Assembly: GCA_050633625.1 (NCBI GenBank)
Contig: JBOEGW010000011.1
Coordinates: 124,001-188,000 of the forward strand
DNA: 64,000 nucleotides
Reading direction: 5' to 3'
DNA from: JBOEGW01 sp050633625
GTDB lineage: Bacteria; Pseudomonadota; Alphaproteobacteria; Rhodobacterales; Rhodobacteraceae
Shown: piece after piece, positions 17,704 through 26,271 of the stretch
Position numbering within the stretch: position 1 is the stretch's first letter
How the letters are laid out: each line of letters begins with the position of its first letter
The notes under the pieces: model-generated
The model's input: the letters and a program-made list of their open reading frames with translations, nothing else
Databases searched by the model: none
Told to the model about the DNA's origin: nothing
Position numbers and translations under genes: made by a program

Positions 17704-19632
17704 TTAGGCGCGTTTCGCCCCGATTTTGGACACACCCAGCGCCTCCAGCACCTTTTCTTCAATGTCATCCGCCATCAGCTTCGCATCCGCATACATCTGC
17801 GCGGGCGAGCCATGATCAATGAACGTATCAGGCAGACACATCGACCGGAATTTCAGCCCCGCATCAAACACGCCGTTCTCCGCGAGCAACTGCGCCACAT
17901 GGCTGCCAAAGCCGCCCACAGCCCCCTCTTCCAAGGTAATCAAGACCTCATGTTCCGCCGCAAGCTTGAGGATCATCTCGGCGTCCAGAGGCTTGGCAAA
18001 ACGGGCGTCGGCCACCGTTGGCGCAATGCCACGCGCCTCAAGCGCCTCTGCCGCCTTCATGGTCTCGCCAAGGCGCGTTCCAAGGGACAGAAGCGCAACC
18101 TTGCTGCCTTCGCGCAAAATGCGCCCTTTGCCAATCGGCAGCGGTTCAAGCGTTTCAGGCAGCTCACATCCCACACCCTCGCCGCGCGGATAGCGCACAG
18201 CGCTCGGACGATCATCAATCGAATGCGCCGTGGCGACCATCGACATCAATTCCGCCTCATCGGACGGCGCCATAATCACCATGTCCGGCAGGTTCGACAA
18301 AAACGCAATATCGAAAGATCCAGCATGGGTCGCGCCATCCGCGCCCACAAGCCCAGCGCGATCAATCATGAAGCGCACAGGCAACCGCTGAACCGCAACA
18401 TCATGCACCACCTGATCATACCCGCGCTGCAAAAACGTCGAATACATCGCGCAATAGGGCTTCATGCCCCCCGCCGCCAAACCAGCCGCGAAGGTCACGC
18501 CATGCTGCTCTGCAATACCAACGTCAAACACCCGGTCCGGGTAGCGTTCTGCCATCAACCCAAGTCCGGTCCCATCGGGCATCGCCGCCGTCACCGCACA
18601 AACCTTTTTGTCACGTTGTGCCAGCGCCACAAGCGTCTTGCCAAACACCGACGTATAAGAGGGCGCATTTGATTTCGCCTTAAACTGCTTGCCGCTCGCC
18701 ACATCAAACTTCGCAGTCGCATGGCCCTTGTCATCCGCCGTTTCCGCCGGCGCATAGCCCTTGCCCTTCTTGGTGATCGCATGGATCAAAACAGGGCCAG
18801 TCGCGCGCTCATTAACAGTGCGCAACACCGACAAAAGCTGCTCCATATCATGCCCATCAATCGGCCCGATATAAGAGAAGCCAAGCTCCTCAAACAAAGT
18901 CCCGCCAACGGTCATCGACTTGAGCATTTCCTTCGCCCGGCGTGCACCCTCCTGAAATGGAGGTGGCAACAAACTCACCGCCCCTTTGGCCGCCGCTTTC
19001 AATTCCTGAAAAGGCTCCGCCTCATACAAACGGCTCAAATATGACGACAGCGCGCCCACCGGCGGCGCAATAGACATGTCATTGTCATTGAGAATAACGA
19101 TCATCCGCTTGCCCAAATGGCCAGCATTGTTCAACGCCTCAAACGCCATGCCCGCGCTCATGGCCCCATCGCCAATCACCGCAATACCATCGCCAACGCC
19201 CGTTTCGGGCGCACCGCCCAGCTCGCGCGCCATCGAAAACCCAAGCGCGGCAGAAATCGACGTCGAACTGTGCCCCGCGCCAAATGGATCATATGGGCTT
19301 TCGCTGCGTTTGGTAAAACCAGATAGCCCATCTCGGGTGCGCAAAGTGCGAATACGATCGCGCCGCCCAGTGAGGATTTTATGCGGATACACCTGATGGC
19401 CCACATCCCACACAAGCTTATCCTTGGGCGTATCAAACACCGCATGAATGGCCACAGTCAACTCCACCACACCCAAGCCCGCGCCCAGGTGTCCACCGGT
19501 TTCCGAAACCGCGCTGATCGTTTCCGCGCGCAATTCATCCGCCAGTTGAGTCAACTCGCCATCGCTGAGCCCCTTCATATCGGCCGGGGAGGTCACGCGG
19601 TCGAGAATGGGCGTTGCCGGGCGTTCAGCCAT
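17704..19632 (-). CDS. dxs: 1-deoxy-D-xylulose-5-phosphate synthase
   Basis: This thiamine-diphosphate enzyme joins pyruvate and glyceraldehyde-3-phosphate to make DXP, the entry point of the MEP isoprenoid pathway. It has 642 residues from the ATG at 19632. Family marks include VWDVGHQVYPHKILTGRRD, GAGHSSTSISAALG, the ThDP motif GDGAMSAGMAFEALNNAG with NDN, and the transketolase block IAEQHGVTFAAGLA. The stop of ispA lies 16 bases upstream. It is the last gene of an HDAC-like/xseB/ispA/dxs unit. The open frame upstream of 19632 overlaps ispA and is not coding. Confidence 0.97.
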   Translation of the reverse strand: MAERPATPILDRVTSPADMKGLSDGELTQLADELRAETISAVSETGGHLGAGLGVVELTVAIHAVFDTPKDKLVWDVGHQVYPHKILTGRRDRIRTLRTRDGLSGFTKRSESPYDPFGAGHSSTSISAALGFSMARELGGAPETGVGDGIAVIGDGAMSAGMAFEALNNAGHLGKRMIVILNDNDMSIAPPVGALSSYLSRLYEAEPFQELKAAAKGAVSLLPPPFQEGARRAKEMLKSMTVGGTLFEELGFSYIGPIDGHDMEQLLSVLRTVNERATGPVLIHAITKKGKGYAPAETADDKGHATAKFDVASGKQFKAKSNAPSYTSVFGKTLVALAQRDKKVCAVTAAMPDGTGLGLMAERYPDRVFDVGIAEQHGVTFAAGLAAGGMKPYCAMYSTFLQRGYDQVVHDVAVQRLPVRFMIDRAGLVGADGATHAGSFDIAFLSNLPDMVIMAPSDEAELMSMVATAHSIDDRPSAVRYPRGEGVGCELPETLEPLPIGKGRILREGSKVALLSLGTRLGETMKAAEALEARGIAPTVADARFAKPLDAEMILKLAAEHEVLITLEEGAVGGFGSHVAQLLAENGVFDAGLKFRSMCLPDTFIDHGSPAQMYADAKLMADDIEEKVLEALGVSKIGAKRA

Positions 19633-19648
19633 TTGGTGTTCCAATCCG

Positions 19649-20509
19649 TTAGTTGTCGCGCGCAATAACGAAACGCGCGGCGTCACGCAAGGTTTCTGCC
19701 TTGTCTCCATAGCCCGAAACCGCGTCGCACGCCAATGTGACAAGCTCCTGTGCGCGGGTTTTTGCGCCTTCAAGTCCCAAAAGGGAAACAAAAGTCGCTT
19801 TTCCGGCGTTTTGATCCTTGCCAACGGCCTTACCAACCGTGGCCGCATCCCCTTCCACGTCCAAAATATCATCGAAAATCTGAAACGCGAGACCGAGGTT
19901 CTTGCCATAGGCTTGGAGCGGCGCTGTCTCCGCCCCAGCAAGCCGCGCACCGGCCATCGCTGACCACTCAATGAGCGCACCGGTTTTGCCCTCTTGGAGG
20001 TAGATAATCTCATCAATCGTCAGCGGCGTTTCGGCTGTTTCCGCCGCAATATCGAGCGCTTGCCCCAAGACCATCCCCAGACCACCAGCCCCAACTGCAA
20101 GGCTGCGCGCCATTTCCGCACGCACCTCGCCCGATCCAGCTCTGGGGTCCGTCACCAGCTCAAACGCCAAGGATTGCAGCGCATCGCCCACCAGAACCGC
20201 AGTCGCCTCGTCAAATTTCTTGTGAACTGTGGGCTGGCCCCGGCGCAAATCATCATCGTCCATACAGGGCAAATCATCATGCACCAATGAACAGGCGTGC
20301 ATCGCTTCAATCGCCGCCGCCCCATATTGCGAAATGCTTTCCGGCACGCCCAAAACCCGCGCGCTTTCAATCACCAGAAACCCGCGCAACCCTTTGCCGC
20401 CATTCACCGCATAGTCCATCGGCGCGCGCATCGGCCCGTGTTTGGGCAATGCCGCAGCCAAACAGGCGCGCGCAATCGCGTTGTCTCTCGCAAGTTGCTC
20501 CAGGAACAT
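19649..20509 (-). CDS. ispA: Polyprenyl synthetase (farnesyl diphosphate synthase)
   Basis: This enzyme condenses isopentenyl diphosphate with dimethylallyl/geranyl diphosphate to make farnesyl diphosphate, using the C5 units that Dxs feeds. It has 286 residues. The first aspartate-rich motif is DDLPCMDDDD, the second is FQIFDDILD, and the substrate-binding GGKGLRGFL occurs near the N-terminus. The start is at 20509, directly adjacent to the xseB stop at 20510. IspA and Dxs are commonly neighbours with XseB in proteobacteria. Confidence 0.95.
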   Translation of the reverse strand: MFLEQLARDNAIARACLAAALPKHGPMRAPMDYAVNGGKGLRGFLVIESARVLGVPESISQYGAAAIEAMHACSLVHDDLPCMDDDDLRRGQPTVHKKFDEATAVLVGDALQSLAFELVTDPRAGSGEVRAEMARSLAVGAGGLGMVLGQALDIAAETAETPLTIDEIIYLQEGKTGALIEWSAMAGARLAGAETAPLQAYGKNLGLAFQIFDDILDVEGDAATVGKAVGKDQNAGKATFVSLLGLEGAKTRAQELVTLACDAVSGYGDKAETLRDAARFVIARDN

Positions 20510-20752
20510 TTACTGCCCCTCAACCGGGGTTGTACCCGTTGGGGTGCCATCGCGATCAAGCGCAATCGCTGCAACTTTTTCCTCGGCCTCTTTTAGTTTG
20601 ACGTCACATCGCGCCTTGAGCGCCGCGCCGCGCTCATAAAGCTTGATGGACTCCTCAAGCGCCACATCGCCGCGCTCAAGCTGAGACACGACCTGTTCCA
20701 ATGCGCCCATCGCGTCCTCAAAGCTCATCTCGTCTACGGGTTTATCGCTCAT
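20510..20752 (-). CDS. xseB: Exodeoxyribonuclease VII small subunit
   Basis: This 80-residue protein is the small subunit of ExoVII, which degrades single-stranded DNA to oligonucleotides together with XseA. The sequence MSFEDAMGALEQVVSQLERG followed by LEESIKLYERGAAL is the XseB signature and forms a coiled coil. Its ATG overlaps the stop of the upstream HDAC-like gene as ATGA, indicating translational coupling. No xseA is in the window. Confidence 0.95.
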   Translation of the reverse strand: MSDKPVDEMSFEDAMGALEQVVSQLERGDVALEESIKLYERGAALKARCDVKLKEAEEKVAAIALDRDGTPTGTTPVEGQ

Positions 20753-21684
20753 GCCCCACACTCCATCAAAGTCCCTACGTGCTCCGCCACGCTTTCGCCG
20801 AGAGCCTCCAAATCATACCCGCCCTCAAGCGTCGACACCACCCGGCCTTCGCAGCATTCCGCGGCCAAATCGCAAATCTCGCGCGTCAACCAGCCAAAAT
20901 CCTCGGTTTTCCAGTCCAGCCCCGCCAATGGGTCATGAATATGCGCATCAAACCCTGCTGAAACGATGACAAGGTCCGGCGAAAATGCGCGCACCCACGG
21001 CAAAATCCGCTCGCCCCAAGCCGCGCGCATCGCAGCGCTGCCGCTTCCATCGGGCAAGGGCACGTTCATGATCTGTTGAAACGCACCAACCTCATGCGCG
21101 CTTCCGGTCCCCGGATACAGCGGCATTTGATGCGTCGAGGCAAAGCGCACCCGGCTCTCATTCCACAAAACATCTTGCGTGCCATTGCCGTGGTGCACAT
21201 CAAAATCCAATACCGCAACGCGCATCAACCCGTGTTCTTGCGCCGCCCACAACGCCGCAATCGCGGCATTTGAAAACAAACAAAACCCCATTGGCGTTGC
21301 TTTCTCCGCGTGGTGTCCTGGCGGACGGCACGCCACAAAGGCGTTTTGCGCTGCCCCGCTCATGACCCGATCCACCGCCGCCGTAACCGCGCCAACCGCG
21401 CGCATCGCCGCCTCAAAACTGCCCGGCGACATCGAGGTATCCCCATCAATCTGCACAAACCCCTCCTTGGGGCTGGCCTCTCTGATCCGCTCAAAATGCA
21501 CCTTCGGATGGGCAAGCCGCACCATCTCCTGCGTTCCGAGCGGCGCATCAATGCGCACAAGCCCGTCAAATGCTGGCGCCGCCAAAGCGCGCGCGACGAA
21601 CTCAAGCCGCGCAACCTGTTCCGGGTGGCCCGGCGGCATAACGTGATCAAGGCAGGCGGGGTGGGTGTAAAGCTCTGTTGTCAT
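20749..21684 (-). CDS. Histone deacetylase family protein
   Basis: This 311-residue zinc hydrolase belongs to the bacterial HDAC/acetoin-utilisation/acetylpolyamine amidohydrolase family. The active-site blocks are RPPGHHAEKATPMGFCLF and VAVLDFDVHHGNGTQD, containing the catalytic His-His pair and zinc-binding Asp/His; a further zinc Asp lies in SAGFDAHIHDPL. The substrate could be acetylated polyamines, lysine or other amides. It is the promoter-proximal gene of the xseB-ispA-dxs unit, to which it is coupled by ATGA. Bases 21685-21825 before it show no clear gene. Confidence 0.92.
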   Translation of the reverse strand: MTTELYTHPACLDHVMPPGHPEQVARLEFVARALAAPAFDGLVRIDAPLGTQEMVRLAHPKVHFERIREASPKEGFVQIDGDTSMSPGSFEAAMRAVGAVTAAVDRVMSGAAQNAFVACRPPGHHAEKATPMGFCLFSNAAIAALWAAQEHGLMRVAVLDFDVHHGNGTQDVLWNESRVRFASTHQMPLYPGTGSAHEVGAFQQIMNVPLPDGSGSAAMRAAWGERILPWVRAFSPDLVIVSAGFDAHIHDPLAGLDWKTEDFGWLTREICDLAAECCEGRVVSTLEGGYDLEALGESVAEHVGTLMECGA

Positions 21685-21825
21685 CCGTAGACCATCCGCT
21701 TTTGTGGCGCATATGCCAAGGGGGCGCTGTCAAAAAAGACCCGGCGCCAAGCCCCGTGGCCAGTCACTCGCCAAGAGGTTGTGGCGCAAAGACAGCCCTG
21801 TCATGACCGGCACATATTTCGCCGC

Positions 21826-22473
21826 TTAATCGCGCTGCGCCGCCAACATATAGCCAGTGCCCCGCACTGTTTGCAAAATGCGTGGCACCTTCGGATCAAC
21901 CTCCAACTTGCGCCGCAGCCGCGTCATCTGCACATCAACGGCGCGCGCCGTGGGCGGCGCATCGCCCCCCACCGCATCACAAAGCTCAGCCCGTGTCACC
22001 GGCGCCCCCACGCGCGCCGCCAGCACCCGCATCAACACCCCCTCAGTTGCCGTCAGCTTGACCCGTTCCCCCGCGCGCATCAAATCCCCGCGTTCCAAGT
22101 CATAAACCAATCCGCCAAACCGCAACGCCTTGGGCGCATCCGCGACCGGTGCGACCACCCGATCCAGAATTACGTTCATCCGGTCCAACAACACATCCGG
22201 CTCAAACGGGATCTGCAAACTCGCGCCATCAACCTCACAGCCCGCGCGCACCAATGTCAGAACAACGCCCGTCGTCATCCCAGCCAAATCAGCGCGCCCC
22301 GCACCGTCTTCTGTCACGATCAGATCAAAATCCAAGCCCGCCAACAGCCGTTTCGCATGGTCCACATCACGCGCACCCGTCACCATGAACCCTTTGCGTG
22401 CCAGGAATTTGCGCAACAACACCCGCTTGTTCGCATCCGCATCAACCAACAAAACATGTGAATCCCCGCTCAT
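21826..22473 (-). CDS. petR: PetR-like OmpR-family regulator with degenerate receiver
   Basis: This 215-residue protein has an OmpR-type winged helix at the C-terminus (about 120-213; RAVDVQMTRLRRKLE, then QTVRGTGYML) and a receiver-like N-terminus. The receiver looks inactive. The acidic pocket (VDAD, 10-13) is kept, but the phosphorylation strand reads DLIVTEDGAG, where a normal receiver has DLIVLDVMMPG; the segment after it is shortened, and the invariant Lys before PFEP is replaced by Ile. With the overlapping MarR-type petP upstream, the pair matches PetP-PetR, which in Rhodobacter capsulatus are needed for cytochrome bc1 expression. Here the bc1 genes are 19 kb away. The ATG overlaps the petP stop (ATGA). 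Confidence 0.8.
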   Translation of the reverse strand: MSGDSHVLLVDADANKRVLLRKFLARKGFMVTGARDVDHAKRLLAGLDFDLIVTEDGAGRADLAGMTTGVVLTLVRAGCEVDGASLQIPFEPDVLLDRMNVILDRVVAPVADAPKALRFGGLVYDLERGDLMRAGERVKLTATEGVLMRVLAARVGAPVTRAELCDAVGGDAPPTARAVDVQMTRLRRKLEVDPKVPRILQTVRGTGYMLAAQRD

Positions 22474-22973
22474 GCGTCGGGATCCTTGAAGCTGTTAAAG
22501 TGCTTGCGCATATCCACGTCCATCATCGCCTCAAGCACTTGTCGAAACCCCTGCACCGCCTCCGGTCCCGCCTCGCGATACGCAAGGCGCATCCGCTCGC
22601 GCTGCACCTCCGACAGCTCCTTTTCCAGCGCAACACCCCGTTCGGTCAAATACAAGTGCCGCTCGCGTTTGTCGCGCTTTCCCACGCGGCTTTCCACAAG
22701 CCCATCGTCAATCAGCGCGCGCAGCACCCGGTTCAACGACTGTTTCGTCACCCCAAGGATCGACAACAGATTGTTAACAGTGGTGCCCCGCGAGCGATGA
22801 ATAAAATGGATCGCCCGATGGTGGGCCCGTCCGTAACTGTAGTTTTCCAGGATCCGGTCCGGGTCCGCAGTGAAGCCTCGATAGGCGAAAAACATCGCCT
22901 CGATCCCCTTACGCAACTGTTCATCCGTGAGAAAAAGAAGCGATGGCCCCGCTGGTCCTCGATGTTCCGCCAT
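22470..22973 (-). CDS. petP: PetP-like MarR-family regulator
   Basis: This 167-residue MarR-type winged-helix protein shows the PetP pattern: SLLFLTDEQLRKGIEAMFFA, the HTH region TTVNNLLSILGVTKQSLNRV and the wing KRDKRERHLYLTERG. The start at 22973 has GAGGAG six bases upstream; a GTG six codons earlier is less likely. It is the first gene of the petP-petR pair and is divergent from the branched-chain aminotransferase gene. By homology it acts with PetR in controlling respiratory/photosynthetic electron-transport genes. Confidence 0.85.
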   Translation of the reverse strand: MAEHRGPAGPSLLFLTDEQLRKGIEAMFFAYRGFTADPDRILENYSYGRAHHRAIHFIHRSRGTTVNNLLSILGVTKQSLNRVLRALIDDGLVESRVGKRDKRERHLYLTERGVALEKELSEVQRERMRLAYREAGPEAVQGFRQVLEAMMDVDMRKHFNSFKDPDA

Positions 22974-23137
22974 CTGATCCTCCTCGATCACAATCCCTGT
23001 AACAGATCCAATTTTATGTCAGTCTTGTTGACTTTCCAAGGGGTGAGTGGTAGCGAATCCCAAGTTTTGCGTAACATATGACCAAAACAAGCCTATGAAA
23101 CGCAACTTTTGCAAAGCGCACAGCGCAAGGAGGACAG

Positions 23138-24007
23138 ATGTCAGAGTCATACGATAACCGCGACGGCAAAATTTGGATGGACGGCACGCTCGTCGACTGG
23201 CGCGATGCGCAGGTCCATATCCTGACCCACGCCATGCATTATGCCTCCTCTGTCTTTGAGGGCGAACGCGCCTATGGCGGCAAAATCTTCCTCTCGGAAA
23301 AGCACTCAGCGCGCCTTTTGAATTCCGGCAACCTGCTCGACATGTCGATCCCCTACACCATCGAGCAAATCGAAAAAGCCAAATACGACACCATGGCCGC
23401 CAACAATCTGTCGGATGCCTATGTGCGCGTTGTCGCCTTTCGCGGCGCTGGCCCAGATATGGGCGTCAGCTCCGCAAACAACCCAGTGCGCATGGCAGTG
23501 GCCGCTTGGGAATGGGGCAGCTATTACGGCGACGCCAAATTCAAAGGTGCCAAGCTCGACATCTCCAAATGGCAACGCCCATCGCCCAAAACCATCCCAA
23601 CAGCCGCCAAAGCCGCGGGCCTGTATATGATCTGCACAATGTCCAAACATGCCGCCGAAGCCAAAGGCTGTTCGGACGCCCTGTTCATGGATTACCGTGG
23701 CTATGTGGCCGAAGCGACCGGCGCAAACGTGTTCTTCGTCAAGGACGGCGAAGTCCACACACCGCTTGCCGATAGCTTCCTCAACGGCCTGACCCGACAA
23801 ACCGTTATCCAGATGCTCAAAGACAAAGGCATCACAGTCATTGAACGTCACATTGAACCCGGTGAACTCGAAGGCTTCGAGCAATGCTGGCTCACAGGCT
23901 CCGCCGCCGAAGTCACGCCCGTTGGCCAAATCGGTGACTATACCTTTGAAGTCGGCGCGCTCACCCGTGACATCTCGGAAAGCTACGAAAAGCTGGTCCG
24001 CGCGTAA
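23138..24007 (+). CDS. ilvE: Branched-chain amino acid aminotransferase
   Basis: This PLP enzyme of fold type IV catalyses the last step of Leu, Ile and Val synthesis with glutamate as amino donor. It has 289 residues, the compact alphaproteobacterial form. Family blocks are THAMHYASSVFEGERAYGG, the phosphate-binding/PLP region with EATGANVFFVKDGE, and GLTRQTVIQM; the segment LTGSAAEVTPVGQIGDY is typical. The start has AAGGAGGA upstream. It is divergent from petP. Confidence 0.93.
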   Translation: MSESYDNRDGKIWMDGTLVDWRDAQVHILTHAMHYASSVFEGERAYGGKIFLSEKHSARLLNSGNLLDMSIPYTIEQIEKAKYDTMAANNLSDAYVRVVAFRGAGPDMGVSSANNPVRMAVAAWEWGSYYGDAKFKGAKLDISKWQRPSPKTIPTAAKAAGLYMICTMSKHAAEAKGCSDALFMDYRGYVAEATGANVFFVKDGEVHTPLADSFLNGLTRQTVIQMLKDKGITVIERHIEPGELEGFEQCWLTGSAAEVTPVGQIGDYTFEVGALTRDISESYEKLVRA

Positions 24008-24056
24008 CGCGACTTAAACCATTTCCTCCTAGTCTGACCCCGGACTAGGAGGCCCC

Positions 24057-24521
24057 ATGGCATTCCAAAAACGCAGCATTGCCTATATGGTCGCGGTGGT
24101 TGGCGCAATCGCGCTGCCCACGATCTTTTCGCTCACCTATTACGAAATCACCCACGACCCCCGGTTCAAACCGCTCGGTGTCACCAAAGAAACCCTGCGT
24201 AGTTTTGATGGAAATGACGGGGAAACGCCCGGAATCACCGCCCTGTTGGATTGGAACGACGATGAATCAGGCGGCTTCACCACCATTGAGCTGGCCTCCA
24301 TCATCTACAAATCCTTCGAAGCGCGCGGTGTTGAGGTGCAAGTCGTCCTGCGCAAGAACGCCAAACACACCCGGATCACCTATGTTGTCGGGAAATCGCG
24401 CATTGGCCCCTATCCGACCTCGCGCGCTGGCGATGGCATCACCGCCGCCGTCGATGCGCTCCATACAACCGAACGACAGGCCGAACTCTATCCAAGAGCA
24501 AAAGGATGGTGGCCGTTCTGA
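24057..24521 (+). CDS. Conserved hypothetical protein with N-terminal membrane segment
   Basis: I do not recognise this 154-residue protein. It has one N-terminal transmembrane segment (AYMVAVVGAIALPTIFSLTYY), which could be an uncleaved anchor, followed by about 120 soluble residues with a mixed alpha/beta pattern (ITALLDWNDDESGGFTTIEL, then VEVQVVLRKNAKHTRITYVV). A GACTAGGAGG ribosome site precedes the ATG. It follows ilvE by 49 bases on the same strand and ends where the convergent queG begins to end, with no gap. Confidence 0.75.
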   Translation: MAFQKRSIAYMVAVVGAIALPTIFSLTYYEITHDPRFKPLGVTKETLRSFDGNDGETPGITALLDWNDDESGGFTTIELASIIYKSFEARGVEVQVVLRKNAKHTRITYVVGKSRIGPYPTSRAGDGITAAVDALHTTERQAELYPRAKGWWPF

Positions 24522-25559
24522 TCAGCCGATCCGCGTCAGCGCCCAAGTTGCCGCCTCGGCCAGCACCGCATCCTCCTCACCCGCAAGACGTTGCAAAGCC
24601 TCGCGATATCGCGCGTCGCCAGAATTCCCCATCGCATAGGCGACATTGCGCAAAAACCGCGCGCGACCAACCCGTTTCACGGGCGATCCGGCAAATTTCG
24701 CCCGAAACGCCGCCTCATCCAAATCCGCCAATGCCGCCAACTCAGGTGCCGCCAAATCATCGCGCGCCAAATACCGTGCCTCTTGCGCCTCGGCGGCAAA
24801 CTTGTTCCATGGACAGGCCGCCAAACAATCGTCGCATCCATAAATCCGGTTGCCCAGCGCCGGGCGCAACGCTTCATCCACCGGGCCTTTGTGTTCAATC
24901 GTCAGGTATGAAATGCACAGCCGCGCATCCAGTTGAAACGGCGCCGGAAACGCATTCGTCGGGCAGGCGTCAAGGCAAGCCCGGCAAGAGCCACAGGTCT
25001 CTACCCCCGGCGCATCCGGTGCCAAATCCACAGTCGTAAAAATCGCCCCCAGAAAAAACCAATTCCCCAATTCGCGCGAGAGCAAATTCGTATGTTTGCC
25101 CTGCCACCCAAGCCCCGCCGCCGCCGCCAATGGCTTCTCCATCACCGGGGCCGTATCCACAAACACCTTGATTTCCGTGTCCGCACCCGCCTGTTCAATC
25201 AGCCAACGGCCAACCCGTTTAAGCCGCTTTTTCACGATGTCATGATAATCGCGGTTTTGCGCATAGACGCTGATCGCGCCCTTATCCGCCTGCCCAATCA
25301 CCGCCATCGGATCATGCGCGGGCGTGTAAGGCTCGGCCAACATGATCACCGATTTTGCCGCAGGCCAAAGCGCATCCGGCGCCCCCCGCCACTGCATACG
25401 CTCACCCATCCAGCGCATATCGCCATGGCACCCCTGCGCAACAAACGCCTCTAATCGTTGTGCAATTTCGGGCGCCGCATCCGGGCGACAAATGCCCACC
25501 TGCGCAAACCCAGCCTCAACGGCAAATGAAATCAGTCTTTCCTTGAGCGCGCCGCTCAA
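24522..25559 (-). CDS. queG: Epoxyqueuosine reductase
   Basis: This cobalamin- and iron-sulfur-dependent enzyme makes the last step in queuosine synthesis, reducing epoxyqueuosine in tRNA. It has 345 residues. Two ferredoxin-like [4Fe-4S] motifs are clear (CGSCRACLDACPTNAF and CDDCLAACPWNKFA), and a C-terminal HEAT-like segment follows (ARFLRNVAYAMGNSG). The start overlaps the stop of the upstream GST gene as ATGA, so they form one unit. Confidence 0.94.
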   Translation of the reverse strand: MSGALKERLISFAVEAGFAQVGICRPDAAPEIAQRLEAFVAQGCHGDMRWMGERMQWRGAPDALWPAAKSVIMLAEPYTPAHDPMAVIGQADKGAISVYAQNRDYHDIVKKRLKRVGRWLIEQAGADTEIKVFVDTAPVMEKPLAAAAGLGWQGKHTNLLSRELGNWFFLGAIFTTVDLAPDAPGVETCGSCRACLDACPTNAFPAPFQLDARLCISYLTIEHKGPVDEALRPALGNRIYGCDDCLAACPWNKFAAEAQEARYLARDDLAAPELAALADLDEAAFRAKFAGSPVKRVGRARFLRNVAYAMGNSGDARYREALQRLAGEEDAVLAEAATWALTRIG

Positions 25560-26221
25560 AAATCAAGGTCCGAATAATGCGAGGCCGGCAAGAACCCCGG
25601 CACTTGATCCGCCAAGAGTGAGCGAAACGCCGGGCGCGATTTGATCTTGGCGTACCATTCGCGCACGTTGTTATTCCGGTTCCAATCCACGTCCGACATG
25701 TAATCCAAACTCGACAAATGTGCCGCCGCCGCAAAATCCGCCAGACTCAACACTTCGCCCGCCAGCCACCGCCGCTGATCGAGCAACCACCCCATATAAT
25801 CGAGGTGATACTTGATCGCTTTCGCCCCTGCCTTGATCTTGGAACTTTCCGGGTATCCTTGCCCCATGACCTTCTTATTGACCCTTTCATAAAGCAAGTT
25901 TGACGTGACTTCAGTGTGGAACTTATCATCAAACCAAGTCACCAAACGGCGCACTTCAAATCGCCCATCCGGATCACTCGGCATCAGTTGCGGCTCAGGG
26001 TGCAGATCTTCAATGAACTCACAAATCGCCGCGCTTTCGGTCAACACCCGGCCTTCCATGCGCAAAATCGGCACCTTCCCCGCCGGATTGCGCCGCATGA
26101 ATTCAACGCTCTTTTCCCAATAGCGCTCCTCCACAAGCTCAACCTCAAGGCGTTTCTCACCAAGCGACAACCGCACCTTGCGGCAAAACGGGGAAAGCGG
26201 AACGTGATAAAGGCGGATCAT
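25556..26221 (-). CDS. Glutathione S-transferase family protein
   Basis: This 221-residue GST-like protein starts with a thioredoxin-fold domain (MIRLYHVPLSPFCRKVRLSL; the SPFC motif resembles a Cys-containing glutaredoxin/omega-GST site) with NPAGKVPILR and ESAAICEFIE as the glutathione-binding region. The C-terminal helical domain contains GWLLDQRRWLAGEVLSLADF. It is translationally coupled to queG (ATGA). The substrate is unknown; the coupling to queG may be operon economy. Confidence 0.88.
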   Translation of the reverse strand: MIRLYHVPLSPFCRKVRLSLGEKRLEVELVEERYWEKSVEFMRRNPAGKVPILRMEGRVLTESAAICEFIEDLHPEPQLMPSDPDGRFEVRRLVTWFDDKFHTEVTSNLLYERVNKKVMGQGYPESSKIKAGAKAIKYHLDYMGWLLDQRRWLAGEVLSLADFAAAAHLSSLDYMSDVDWNRNNNVREWYAKIKSRPAFRSLLADQVPGFLPASHYSDLDF

Positions 26222-26271
26222 AGGATAATGCTCATGAGTTTCGCCCGTAATGGCGTGAAATCACCATGTTT

